DNA of 40,134 nucleotides, taken from NCBI GenBank assembly GCA_902763655.1, contig CACWSW010000007.1, positions 1 through 40,134 of the forward strand, written 5' to 3'. Made by a program: the position numbers and the translations under genes. Numbering within the stretch: the stretch's first letter is position 1; every line of letters starts with the position of its first letter. The notes under the pieces were generated by a model. That model was not told where the DNA came from and made no database searches. It worked only from the letters and a program-made list of their open reading frames with translations. Positions 1 to 7,751 of this stretch are shown here, piece after piece. The stretch comes from an uncultured bacterium (lineage in GTDB: Bacteria; Verrucomicrobiota; Kiritimatiellia; RFP12; UBA1067).

Positions 1-222
1 GTCAACAAGAACACGATCCCGTACGACACCGAGTCTCCCTTCAAGTGCTCCGGTATCCGCGTGGGCACAGCGTCCATCACGACGCGCGGCATGAAGGAGA
101 CCGAGGCAGCGCTCATCGGCGGCTGGATCGCCGACATCCTCGACGACATCACCAACGTTGCCGTCCAGGCCGATGTCAAGGCCAAGGCCGCCGCCCTCAC
201 CGCGAAGTTCCTCGTGCCGTGA
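1..222 (+). CDS. glyA: Serine hydroxymethyltransferase, C-terminal end (partial)
   Basis: The window opens inside this gene in frame 1, and only about the last 73 residues are present, ending at TGA 220-222. The visible part begins [10 protein letters not shown], passes through a [15 protein letters not shown] stretch, and ends in a helical tail. This matches the C-terminal domain of GlyA, where the GIRxGTxxxTTRG segment is highly conserved. The enzyme is PLP-dependent and cytosolic; it interconverts serine and glycine while charging tetrahydrofolate with a one-carbon unit. Its stop overlaps the GTG start of the next gene (GTGA, 219-222), so the downstream lipoprotein gene may be translationally coupled to it. 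The catalytic lysine and N-terminal part lie outside the window. The family call is secure; how complete the gene is cannot be judged here. Confidence 0.9.
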   Translation, partial: VNKNTIPYDTESPFKCSGIRVGTASITTRGMKETEAALIGGWIADILDDITNVAVQADVKAKAAALTAKFLVP

Positions 223-2459
223 CGGGTTTTCCTAAAGCGACGACATCGCTAGCGTTCGCGTTCCTGCTCGCGACGCTGCTCGGCGGGTGTTCCGACAGGA
301 AAGTTCCGGAGCCGTCGCTTGCGGCCCCGCCGCCAGCGGACGAGTCGCTGGAGCTCGTGCCCGCATGGGCCAAGCGCACGAACAACGTGGCGACGCTTAA
401 GGCCAACTTCGTCAAGACCGGTGCTGCGCGCACGATCTGGGACATCCCGTTCCCATGCGATCTCCGCGTGAGGTCGGGGATCCAGTTCGACTTCTGGTGC
501 GATGACCTGCGGCCGTTCACGGGCTTCAGCTGCTACTTCAAGAGCGGCAAGGGCTGGTACCACGGATCCTTCTCGCCGGAGGAGGCCGGCAAGTGGCAGC
601 GCGTCATAGTGCGCAAGACGGAGACGCGCGTGGAGGACACGCCGGACGGCTGGGGCGCAATCACCCTCATGCGCATTTCCGGCTGGCGTGGCGAGGCGAT
701 CGACACCACATGCCGGATCGCCAACGTGGCGTACCTTGGCGGCGGCAATCCGGACGTGGCGATCGTCTACGCCGGATCGAAGGCTGCGAAGGGCGGAGCG
801 GAAGGCAAGGCGTACTTGACGTTCGCGGCCAACCTCTCCGCAACTCTCGAGTCGATCGGCATCGGCAGCTCGATGATCGCCGACACCGATCTCACGACCA
901 ACCAGCTGGCCGCGGTCTCGGCCGTGATGCTGCCGTACAACACCTCGTTTCCTGCCGAGACGTTCCCGGCGCTCAAGCAGTTCGTAAGTTCCGGTAGGCG
1001 CATTTTCGCGTGCTACTCGATGCCGAACGAGATTGCCGACCTGCTGGGCCTGAAGCAGAAGGGCGTTGTGCGTCCACCCAAGCCGATCGCCGGCTTCCTC
1101 AAGAGAGGACGCGGTCTTCCGGGACAGCCGGAGTTCGCGCCGCAGGCGTCGTGGATGACGCAGCGGGTGGACCTGCCGCCGTTTGGGGCGGAGACGTTGG
1201 CGACATGGGTTACCGGCGACAAGGAATCGCTGCAGATGCCGGCTCTCGTGCGTACGCCTGCAGGCATATACATGGCGCACGTGTGGCTGGGCGGTTCCGA
1301 CGGCGAAGCCGCTGCTCTGATGCGTGCGATCGTGTGCGACCTTGCGCCGTCGCTGAAGGCGAAGATAGAGGCGCGTGAGGCCGCCAAGGCGAAGCAGCGG
1401 GCGGACGACCGTGCGTGGCTTGAGGCGCAGAAGCCGAAGGCGGGCGAGCATCGCGCGTTCTGGTGCCACAGCGCGTGGGGTCTGGGCGGCGGCCGCACGT
1501 GGGACGAGTCGGTGCGGATCCTGAAGGAGAACGGCTTCAACGCGCTGCTGCCGAACCTCGCATGGGGCGGGGCGGCGTTCTACAGGTCGAAGGTGCTTCC
1601 TGCGGCGGCGGAAGTGGCGACTCAGGGCGATGCGCTCGAGCAGTGCCTTGCAGCCTGCCGCAAGTACGGGGTGGCATGCCACGTGTGGAAGGTGTGCTGG
1701 AACATGGGAAGCTGCGTGGATCCGGTGTTTTCGGCGAAGATGGCGGCGACCAATCGCACGCAGGTGGCGTACGGCGGCGTGTCGAAGCCTGGCTGGCTGT
1801 GCCCGTCGCATCCCGACAACCAGAAGATGGAGATCGAGGCGATGGTCGAGCTGGCGAAGAAGGGGGTGGACGGCATCCATTTCGACTACATCCGCTACCC
1901 CGACGGCAACCATTGCTTCTGCGCGGGATGCCGCACGCGGTTCGAGGCGATGGCAGGCGGCACTGTGACCAACTGGCCTGGCGACGTTCGCAAGGACGAG
2001 CGGCTGAAGAAGCTGTGGCTGGACTTCCGCACGTCCAACATCTCGTTCGTGGTGCGGACCGTGTCGCAGCGTGTGCGAGCCGAGGCTCCGGGCGTGAAGA
2101 TTTCGGCGGCAGTGTTCCCGAGCGCAGAGACGTCGCCGACGAACGTGGGACAGGATTGGACCGCATGGTGCCGAGCTGGTTGGCTCGACTTCGTCTGCCC
2201 GATGGACTACGTGGAGTCGTCTGCGCTCTTCAGGAACCAGGTGGCGGCGCAGAAGCGGTTTGTCGGCAAGGTGCCGATCTATCCTGGCATCGGGCTTTCC
2301 ACATGGCGTCATGACGGGAGGGAGGCGGTGCGCCTCGCGAAGCAGATACTTGCGGTGCGCGAGCTGGGCGTAGAAGGGTTCACGGTGTTCAACTTCGACC
2401 GCCGGGCGGAGAAAGTCCTGCCCATGCTTCACCTGGGCGTCACGCGTGACGATCAGTAA
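219..2459 (+). CDS. Lipoprotein with GHL10-type glycosidase domain
   Basis: 746 residues. The frame is open further upstream, but GTG at 219 is chosen because it directly precedes a lipoprotein signal: [10 protein letters not shown], a hydrophobic core and the lipobox LLGGC (Cys about residue 24). Residues about 50-170 look like a beta-sandwich (carbohydrate-binding type), and about 185-390 like a Rossmann/ThuA-like region. A TIM barrel starts near residue 410 at [14 protein letters not shown]. The segment [12 protein letters not shown] (about 550) is the hallmark of the GHL10/UPF0748 (YngK-type) glycosidase-like family. A Cys-rich loop [10 protein letters not shown] follows. Expected location is membrane-anchored and facing the periplasm or cell surface. 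The substrate is unknown; the family is linked to cell-wall or polysaccharide glycan cleavage. No Shine-Dalgarno (SD) site is seen, so coupling to glyA is likely. Confidence 0.82.
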   Translation: MTGFPKATTSLAFAFLLATLLGGCSDRKVPEPSLAAPPPADESLELVPAWAKRTNNVATLKANFVKTGAARTIWDIPFPCDLRVRSGIQFDFWCDDLRPFTGFSCYFKSGKGWYHGSFSPEEAGKWQRVIVRKTETRVEDTPDGWGAITLMRISGWRGEAIDTTCRIANVAYLGGGNPDVAIVYAGSKAAKGGAEGKAYLTFAANLSATLESIGIGSSMIADTDLTTNQLAAVSAVMLPYNTSFPAETFPALKQFVSSGRRIFACYSMPNEIADLLGLKQKGVVRPPKPIAGFLKRGRGLPGQPEFAPQASWMTQRVDLPPFGAETLATWVTGDKESLQMPALVRTPAGIYMAHVWLGGSDGEAAALMRAIVCDLAPSLKAKIEAREAAKAKQRADDRAWLEAQKPKAGEHRAFWCHSAWGLGGGRTWDESVRILKENGFNALLPNLAWGGAAFYRSKVLPAAAEVATQGDALEQCLAACRKYGVACHVWKVCWNMGSCVDPVFSAKMAATNRTQVAYGGVSKPGWLCPSHPDNQKMEIEAMVELAKKGVDGIHFDYIRYPDGNHCFCAGCRTRFEAMAGGTVTNWPGDVRKDERLKKLWLDFRTSNISFVVRTVSQRVRAEAPGVKISAAVFPSAETSPTNVGQDWTAWCRAGWLDFVCPMDYVESSALFRNQVAAQKRFVGKVPIYPGIGLSTWRHDGREAVRLAKQILAVRELGVEGFTVFNFDRRAEKVLPMLHLGVTRDDQ

Positions 2460-2481
2460 CCTTTCACAGCAAGGAGGCGAC

Positions 2482-3903
2482 ATGAGAAGAATGATGGTCC
2501 TGTGCCTGCTGGCGGCTGGTGCCGTCGGCGCGGCAGACGTGCGCGTGGACGCGCCACAGCCGAAGAACGACTGGGACATGGTCTACCGCACCTGGACGAA
2601 CGCCACTGAACGGATACAGGGCGCGATCGACGAGGTGTTCCGCGCGGGCGGCGGACGTGTCGTCATCGGGAAGGGGCACTACCCGATCAAGGGCCTGCGC
2701 CTCAGGAGCGGCGTGACGCTCTACCTTGAAAAAGGCGCCGTGCTCCAGGCGAGCCGAGACTCGGCGGACTTCGACATCCTCGAGCGCGACACGGTCGAGC
2801 CGGTCTCGGGCGTGGCGGAGGCTGCGAAGGACGTGTGGGAGCGTCCGAAGGGCCTCAAGAAGCGCTCGTTCGTGGGCAACGCGCTGGCGCCGTGGAACAA
2901 CGCGATCATCCGAATCCTCAACGCGCACGACGTGGCGATAATCGGCGAGGAGGGGAGCATCATCGACGGCGCGAACGGCTTCAACCCGAACGGCGAGGAG
3001 AGGTACCGCGGCGTGCACGGCGTGAGCGCGTTCGACTCCACGAACATCGTCTATCGCGGATTCACGATCCGCCACACCGGCAACTGGGCGCTGAGGCACC
3101 AGCGGTGCGCTAACATCACGTGCGAGAAGGTGACCATGCTCGCCGGGCACGACGGCTTTCACGTGCGCGCATGCACGCACGTGCGCGTGAGCGACTGCTT
3201 CATCCACACGGGCGACGATTCTATCGCGGGCTTCGCCAATCGCGACATGGAGGTACGCCGCTGCGACATCTCGAGCGCGTGCAGCGCGTTCCGCCTTGGC
3301 GGGCGCGACATCATCATTGAGGACTGCCACGCGCACGGTCCGTGCGAATACCTCTTCCGCGGCTCGCTCTCGCCGCAGGCCAAGAAGGACGGTCTGTGGG
3401 ATCCTGCAACCGTGCCGGGACGCCACTCGATGGCAACTTTCTTCCTCTATTTCTGCGACTTCACGACGCCAGTCCCGGACCAGCCGGGAAACATCCTGGT
3501 GCGCAACTGCCGCGTGGAGAACTGCGCCCGCTTCATCCGCTACAATTTCGGCGGCGAGACGTGGCAGCACGCGCGCCCGCTCGCGGATATCCGCTTCGAG
3601 AACGTGCGGGCGACTGGCCTCTGGCGTCCGCTCGCCCTCAACGGCGGAACCAACGAGGAGAAGGACCTGCCGCTCGACTTCGCGATGGTGGACTGCACGC
3701 TCGGCTTCTCGGAGCCGCAGCCGGAGGTGTTCTCCGTGGCGAACGTGCGGACGCTCGCGCTCACCAACGTGACGGTGACCGGCGTTTCGGCGCCGCTCGC
3801 GCGCAGTTGGGACGGGCGTCCGGAGCTGAAGCTCGAGAACGTGTCAGGCGCCAAGGTGGAGATCGCCGAAGGTACCGGCAAGTACACCTGCACCATGCGA
3901 TGA
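2482..3903 (+). CDS. Secreted GH28-like right-handed beta-helix protein
   Basis: 473 residues. ATG 2482 is chosen for a strong SD (AAGGAGG, 2471-2477) and a clean signal peptide: MRRMMVLCLLAAGAVGAADV, predicted cleavage after AVGA or GAAD. The rest is a parallel beta-helix of the pectin-lyase superfamily. Early repeats include VTLYLEKGAVLQAS, typical of polygalacturonase-like GH28 enzymes. Candidate acid residues are the Asp of GHDGFHV (about 222) and the Asp pair of TGDDSIA (about 244), in the order seen in GH28. The family's usual GHG motif is not obvious; ACSAFRLGG sits where it would be expected, so substrate or mechanism may differ from classical polygalacturonases. The gene follows the GHL10 lipoprotein by 22 nt, so co-expression is likely. 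Polysaccharide degradation is inferred. Confidence 0.75.
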   Translation: MRRMMVLCLLAAGAVGAADVRVDAPQPKNDWDMVYRTWTNATERIQGAIDEVFRAGGGRVVIGKGHYPIKGLRLRSGVTLYLEKGAVLQASRDSADFDILERDTVEPVSGVAEAAKDVWERPKGLKKRSFVGNALAPWNNAIIRILNAHDVAIIGEEGSIIDGANGFNPNGEERYRGVHGVSAFDSTNIVYRGFTIRHTGNWALRHQRCANITCEKVTMLAGHDGFHVRACTHVRVSDCFIHTGDDSIAGFANRDMEVRRCDISSACSAFRLGGRDIIIEDCHAHGPCEYLFRGSLSPQAKKDGLWDPATVPGRHSMATFFLYFCDFTTPVPDQPGNILVRNCRVENCARFIRYNFGGETWQHARPLADIRFENVRATGLWRPLALNGGTNEEKDLPLDFAMVDCTLGFSEPQPEVFSVANVRTLALTNVTVTGVSAPLARSWDGRPELKLENVSGAKVEIAEGTGKYTCTMR

Positions 3904-3906
3904 GTA

Positions 3907-3987
3907 AACAAACGGATTTGTTCGCGGCTGACGCCGCTCACACTTTTATATCGCGAACGCCGTTAGGCGTGAGCAAATCCGTTTGTT
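3907..3987. repeat. Long imperfect hairpin (35-nt arms) after the GH28-like gene
   Basis: The left arm at 3907-3941 and right arm at 3953-3987 pair around an 11-nt AT-rich loop. The outer 14 bp (aacaaacggatttg / caaatccgtttgtt) are perfect; the inner 21 positions pair with G-U wobbles and about five mismatches. Each arm also holds its own small palindrome (ggc-tgac-gcc and gcc-gtta-ggc). It begins 3 nt after the stop codon at 3901-3903. It could be a transcription terminator, but no U-tract follows (TTAATAAAG). The size and structured arms also fit a miniature mobile hairpin element. Confidence 0.7.
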
Positions 3988-4030
3988 AATAAAGTCGCCT
4001 ATGCGTCATGTTCACACAGTAGGAGGTTTT

Positions 4031-4039
4031 TGGTAGAAT
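4031..4039 (+). promoter_or_regulatory. Extended -10 promoter element (TGGTAGAAT) for the MBL-fold gene
   Basis: TGGTAGAAT has the same extended -10 form seen before nadA, coaC, pal, ftsH, smc and parC. Transcription would start near 4046. That leaves a leader of about 25 nt carrying an SD (AGGAGAAAAGG, 4058-4068) before ATG 4071, so this gene is SD-led rather than leaderless. Confidence 0.5.
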
Positions 4040-4070
4040 AAAGCGTCGATTTGACACAGGAGAAAAGGAC

Positions 4071-5366
4071 ATGAAGAGCACAAGGCGTACATTCATCAAG
4101 TCCTGCGCGGCGGCGAGCGTCGCGGGGGCGTTCGGCATCACTGGACGCGCGGAGGCTGGCGCGGGCGACATCTATCCAGGTTGGAAGCCTGGCGAGCTGG
4201 ACCTGCACTTCGTGTACACCGGGTGCGGCGAGAACATGTTCTACCGCCTGCCGGACGGCACGGCCATCCTGAACGACACTGGCGACTTCTACCGTCCGCG
4301 CGACCTCGCGAACGTGCCGCTCCTGCCGTCGCCAGAGCGTCTTGGCGGCGAGTGGATGAGCCGCTACGTGCAGCGTGTGTATCAGGAGAAGGTCATCGAC
4401 TACCTGATGTTCTCCCACTGGCACGGCGACCACATCGGCCACTCGACATTCGATCGCGCGGAGACGCCTGGCGCGAGCTTCCGATACAAGACGCTCGCGG
4501 ACGGGACCCGCATCAACGGCTTCCTCTGCGTGGCGCAGGACTTCGGGTTCAAGCGCTACTTCGACCACCAGTACCCGAACAAGGGCATGTACGGCGGCAA
4601 CGACTCGTGCATCAAGCTGGTGTCGGACTGGCTGGATGTGCAGAAGGGGAAGGGGCTTGTCTGCGAGCCGTTCAAGGTGGGCGCGCTCAACCAGATCGCC
4701 CTCCAGCGCGATCCCGGCAAGTACGCGAACTTCTCGATCCGCAACATCTGCGCGAACGGGCGCCTGTGGGACGGGAAGGAGGGCGAGCGCGACCTCGTCG
4801 GCGAATACGCGGCGCAGACCGGCGCAAAGCGCATCGCCGAGAACACGCTTTCGCTCGGGTTCGTGATGCAGTACGGCAAGTTCAGGTTCTGGTCGGGCGG
4901 CGACACGCAGAACATCCCGGCCTCGAAGAAGAACAAGAAGGATCCGGGCCTCGCCTATGAGGACATGGTGGGCGCCCGCGTGGGGCCGGTGACGCTCTGC
5001 AAGATGAACCACCACGGCTGCTCCAACGCGATGAGCGAGGCGTTCGTTCGCGCCGTTCGCGCACAGGCGTACGTGTCGTGCATCTGGTGCCCTGGACAGG
5101 TGGTGGAGCAGACGCTCTCGCGGATGGCCTCGCGCGAGATACACGCTGGCTTCGATCCGCTGATCCTGCCCAACCTGATGCCGAAGTGCCAGGCCGAGCG
5201 CTACAAGGGGCGCAACTTCATGAAGAACATCGCGACGAAGGGTCCGGCGCACGTGGTTGTGAAGGTGCTGCCCGGAGGCGATGCCTACCGCGTCTACTTG
5301 CTGGAGGCGCACGACGAGTCGATGCGCATCCTCGACCGCTTCGACCGCACGGTGGTTTCCGCCTGA
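4071..5366 (+). CDS. Tat-exported metallo-beta-lactamase-fold protein
   Basis: 431 residues, start supported by SD AGGAGAAAAGG. The N-terminus is a textbook twin-arginine signal (STRRTFIKS, then an Ala/Gly-rich core ending about residue 30), so export folded by TatA/TatC (encoded at 17461-18758) is expected. The metal-binding motif HWHGDH occupies residues 116-121 (His116, His118, Asp120, His121). Further ligand candidates are the Asp of GGDTQN and the NHHGCSN segment. The order (HxHxDH, then a late GD.. and HHG) resembles ComEC-like and other hydrolytic MBL-fold proteins. The substrate cannot be told from sequence. It sits between the hairpin and a GT8 gene 6 nt downstream. The fold is certain, the function is not. 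Confidence 0.82.
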   Translation: MKSTRRTFIKSCAAASVAGAFGITGRAEAGAGDIYPGWKPGELDLHFVYTGCGENMFYRLPDGTAILNDTGDFYRPRDLANVPLLPSPERLGGEWMSRYVQRVYQEKVIDYLMFSHWHGDHIGHSTFDRAETPGASFRYKTLADGTRINGFLCVAQDFGFKRYFDHQYPNKGMYGGNDSCIKLVSDWLDVQKGKGLVCEPFKVGALNQIALQRDPGKYANFSIRNICANGRLWDGKEGERDLVGEYAAQTGAKRIAENTLSLGFVMQYGKFRFWSGGDTQNIPASKKNKKDPGLAYEDMVGARVGPVTLCKMNHHGCSNAMSEAFVRAVRAQAYVSCIWCPGQVVEQTLSRMASREIHAGFDPLILPNLMPKCQAERYKGRNFMKNIATKGPAHVVVKVLPGGDAYRVYLLEAHDESMRILDRFDRTVVSA

Positions 5367-5372
5367 GGCTGG

Positions 5373-6350
5373 ATGCAGATGACAATCGCCTATGCCTGCG
5401 ACAGGAACTATGCCTCGCTGACTGCGGTCAGTGCGGTCTCCGCGCTTAGGCACAATCCGGGAGCGCGAATATTGCTCCTGGGCTACAATCTGGAAAACGA
5501 GGCGCAGGAGCTGGTCCGTTCCCGCGTCGAAAAGGCTGGCGGCGAGTTCCTCTACAAGGACGTCAGCCCTGCCATCGGGAAATTGGTCGAGCAGGGCGTT
5601 TGCCCCTACACTTCATACGCGGCCTACGCGCGAATCTTCATTCCCGAAGTACTGGCGGAAGAGGGGCGCATCCTTTACCTGGACTGCGATACGCTTGTGG
5701 ACGGTTCCCTCGAGGAACTGTTCGCCGTTGACCTCCAGGGCAAGCCGTTTGCGCTCGGGTACGATTGCGTTCTCCACCACTACAAGCGGCATGTGCGACA
5801 TCCGGCGGAACTACCGTACTTCAATTCCGGCGTGATGCTGATAGACCTTGAGGCATGGCGTTCCCATCGTTGCACGGAACGCATCCATGACGAGCTGGCG
5901 CATCCCAGTGGCCCCAATCCGCTTGGGGATCAGGACATCATCGTTCGCGTCTTTCCTCAGGAGACGAGGCCGCTTGATCCAAAGTGGAACTTCCTGTCGC
6001 AGTTCTTTCTGCTTTCCTACAAGGGTTTGCGGCGAATCGTCGGGGAAGGGGGCAACCTCCTGTTTTCGTCGGAAGCATACGGCGAGGCCCGCCAACACCC
6101 GATCATCTACCACTTTTCTGGACATACGCTTGGCCGTCCGTGGTTTACGAGCTCGCGTCATCCGATGAGGAAACTCTACCAGTCCGTAGCGCAGTCGGCG
6201 GACCTCGCTTCCGCCGCCGAGCAGACGCGTCCGATGCCGTTCGAATACAAGGTGCAGTACTGGCTTTACCGTGTTCTCCCGCAACGGCTGTTCGATGCCG
6301 TATGCTGGCTCATGTACAGAACGCACATCAAGCTTACCTACAAGGTGTGA
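5373..6350 (+). CDS. Glycosyltransferase family 8 protein
   Basis: 325 residues, a normal GT8 length. It opens with the Rossmann-like start MTIAYACDRNYASLTAVSA. The metal- and sugar-nucleotide-binding DxD motif is DCD at residues 104-106 (within ILYLDCDTLVDGSL), and the C-terminal histidine motif is HFSGHTLGRPW (from about 247). Together these identify a retaining GT-A glycosyltransferase related to lipopolysaccharide galactosyl/glucosyltransferases. There is no signal peptide, so it is cytosolic or membrane-peripheral. It presumably adds hexoses to a surface glycan or glycolipid. Two in-frame ATGs (5373, 5379) are possible; the first is used. Codon use looks less GC-biased than its neighbours (CTT, ATT, AAT more common), which could mean a separate history. 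Confidence 0.85.
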   Translation: MQMTIAYACDRNYASLTAVSAVSALRHNPGARILLLGYNLENEAQELVRSRVEKAGGEFLYKDVSPAIGKLVEQGVCPYTSYAAYARIFIPEVLAEEGRILYLDCDTLVDGSLEELFAVDLQGKPFALGYDCVLHHYKRHVRHPAELPYFNSGVMLIDLEAWRSHRCTERIHDELAHPSGPNPLGDQDIIVRVFPQETRPLDPKWNFLSQFFLLSYKGLRRIVGEGGNLLFSSEAYGEARQHPIIYHFSGHTLGRPWFTSSRHPMRKLYQSVAQSADLASAAEQTRPMPFEYKVQYWLYRVLPQRLFDAVCWLMYRTHIKLTYKV

Positions 6351-6475
6351 CCATGCCCGGTTCGTTTTAGGGCGCTAGACATCCGTTCGGGATTTTGAGA
6401 TAATTGCATCCAAACTAGCCATAGTTGTCGGCGCTATAGGAAGATGCCATGAATTGAGTCAGGATAGGACACGCG

Positions 6476-7246
6476 ATGAAAAAGACAATGAAGACTCCGC
6501 TGATGCTGGACACGAAGCGAATGGCCATCTATGATGGGCCTGGAATCCGCACCACCTTCTTCGTGAAGGGGTGTCCGCTCAAGTGCGTGTGGTGCCATAA
6601 CCCGGAGTCCATCAAGCCAGAGGCGCAGTGGGCGAGGTTCCAGCACCTGTGCCAGCACCACGAGAAGTGCACGATGGACGAGGCGACGTGCCCCACGCGC
6701 GCGCTGAAGCTCTACGGCAAGCCGATGACGATCGGCGAGATCGTGGCGAAGGCGCTCGAGGACAAGGCGTTCTACGACCAGTCAGGCGGCGGCGTGACGC
6801 TCTCAGGCGGCGAGCCGCTCTTCTTCTGGGAGTGGGACGTAGAGCTCTTCAAGGCATTCAAGGCGGCGGGGCTGCACACGTGCATGGACACGTCGCTCTA
6901 CGCCCCGCCGGCGGCCATCGACGCGCTCATGCCTTACGTGGACATGTGGCTGCCCGACTACAAGGCCGAGGACGACGCGCTGCACGTGAAGCACACGGGC
7001 GTCTCGAACCGCATCGTCAAGAAGAACCTTGAGCGGCTTGTGGCGGCGAAGGTGAAGCTTGAGGTGCGCTGCCTCGTGGTGCCAGGCTGCACGGACGGCG
7101 AGGACATAGTCGCGCGCCACCGCTATCTCGCATCGCTCGGCATCCCGGAGAAGTCGATCGTCGACCTCGAATACTACGACTACGCCCGTTCGAAGTACCT
7201 GGCGCTCGGAATGAAGGACACAATGCCAGCCAAGGTTGTGCAATAA
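6476..7246 (+). CDS. Glycyl-radical enzyme activating enzyme (radical SAM)
   Basis: 256 residues. The radical SAM cluster motif CPLKCVWC gives Cys33, Cys37 and Cys40, preceded by the YDGPGIRTTFFVKG signature of glycyl radical activases. GGGVTLSGGEPL follows as the SAM-binding GGE region. Activases of eliminase-type glycyl radical enzymes usually carry an insert with two ferredoxin-like clusters (eight Cys). Here the insert has only Cys59, Cys65 and Cys72-Pro, so the auxiliary domain is reduced. The role is to abstract a hydrogen from the conserved glycine of a partner enzyme using a 5'-deoxyadenosyl radical. The partner is almost certainly the glycyl radical enzyme at 7752-10067; the two are separated only by a GxxExxY cassette. 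An AGGATAGGA stretch upstream may serve as the SD. Confidence 0.9.
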   Translation: MKKTMKTPLMLDTKRMAIYDGPGIRTTFFVKGCPLKCVWCHNPESIKPEAQWARFQHLCQHHEKCTMDEATCPTRALKLYGKPMTIGEIVAKALEDKAFYDQSGGGVTLSGGEPLFFWEWDVELFKAFKAAGLHTCMDTSLYAPPAAIDALMPYVDMWLPDYKAEDDALHVKHTGVSNRIVKKNLERLVAAKVKLEVRCLVVPGCTDGEDIVARHRYLASLGIPEKSIVDLEYYDYARSKYLALGMKDTMPAKVVQ

Positions 7247-7733
7247 AGACAGGATTACAGGATTGGCATGATTTACAGGATTTATGATTTACAAGATTCG
7301 TGGTGAGAATCATGGTTGACGAGGAACTGACAGGAAAGGTGATCGGTTGTGCGATGGATGTCCATCGCGAACTAGGTCCAGGATACCTCGAGAAGGTACA
7401 TGAGAACGCGTTAGCGATTGCCGTCAGGTCTTGTGGGATGTCTGCAGAGCAGCAAGTTTCGGTTCCTGCGCATTTCCGAGGTATTGTGGTAGGCGATTTC
7501 ATTGCTGATCTTGTCGTTGACAGACGCCTCATCGTTGAACTGAAAGCTGTGTCCGGACTCCTTCCCGTGCATGAATCGCAGTTGGTGAGCTATCTCAAAT
7601 CCACCGGCATCGACATTGGGCTTCTGATCAATTTCGGCGCGACCAGCCTTCAATTCAAGAGAAAATACCGCGTGTACAATAACTCCAAGGATCCAGAATC
7701 CTGTTAATCCAGCTAATCCTGTAATCCTGTCTT
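7246..7733. repeat. GxxExxY cassette bounded by perfect 19-bp inverted repeats
   Basis: The left end aagacaggattacaggatt (7246-7264) and right end aatcctgtaatcctgtctt (7715-7733) are exact reverse complements. Each is built of AATCCTGT-type 8-9-nt units, and extra degenerate units lie just inside both ends (7271-7281 and 7697-7710). The enclosed 450 nt hold a single small gene of the GxxExxY family. The left repeat begins on the last base of the activase stop codon, and the right repeat ends 18 nt before the glycyl radical enzyme start. The unit therefore looks like a discrete insertion between two genes that function as a pair. No transposase is present, so mobility is inferred. Confidence 0.7.
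7312..7707 (+). CDS. GxxExxY family protein
   Basis: 131 residues from ATG 7312; GTG codons at 7300/7303 are alternatives, but GGTGAG just upstream of 7312 fits a weak SD. The family's name-giving motif appears as GPGYLEKVH, so the final Tyr is replaced by His. Other conserved parts are VIGCAMDVHRELGPG at the start, and DFIADLVVDRRLIVELKAV followed by HESQLVSYLKSTG. That acidic D..VD....ELK pattern and the QLxxYLK helix resemble PD-(D/E)XK nuclease cores. GxxExxY proteins are small, widespread in environmental bacteria and of unproven function; a nuclease-like fold is inference. The gene is flanked by inverted repeats and is more AT-rich than its neighbours, suggesting acquisition as a cassette. 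Confidence 0.88.
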   Translation: MVDEELTGKVIGCAMDVHRELGPGYLEKVHENALAIAVRSCGMSAEQQVSVPAHFRGIVVGDFIADLVVDRRLIVELKAVSGLLPVHESQLVSYLKSTGIDIGLLINFGATSLQFKRKYRVYNNSKDPESC

Positions 7734-7751
7734 AACAGAAATGACATTGCC

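Noticed and set aside
249..2579. Very long open frame on the minus strand opposite the GHL10 lipoprotein gene
   Set aside because: It is antisense to a gene with clear motifs, its translation is Arg/His/Leu-rich without any recognisable domain, and such frames are expected in GC-rich coding DNA. The same applies to long antisense frames opposite the aconitase (21135-23381), smc (33755-36220) and helicase (37261-39693) genes.
6351..6475. Promoter or terminator between the GT8 and activase genes
   Set aside because: TTGAGA and CATAGT-like boxes are poor matches and the TG-extended -10 seen elsewhere is absent. No stable hairpin with a U-tract was found, so the 125 nt hold nothing I can support.
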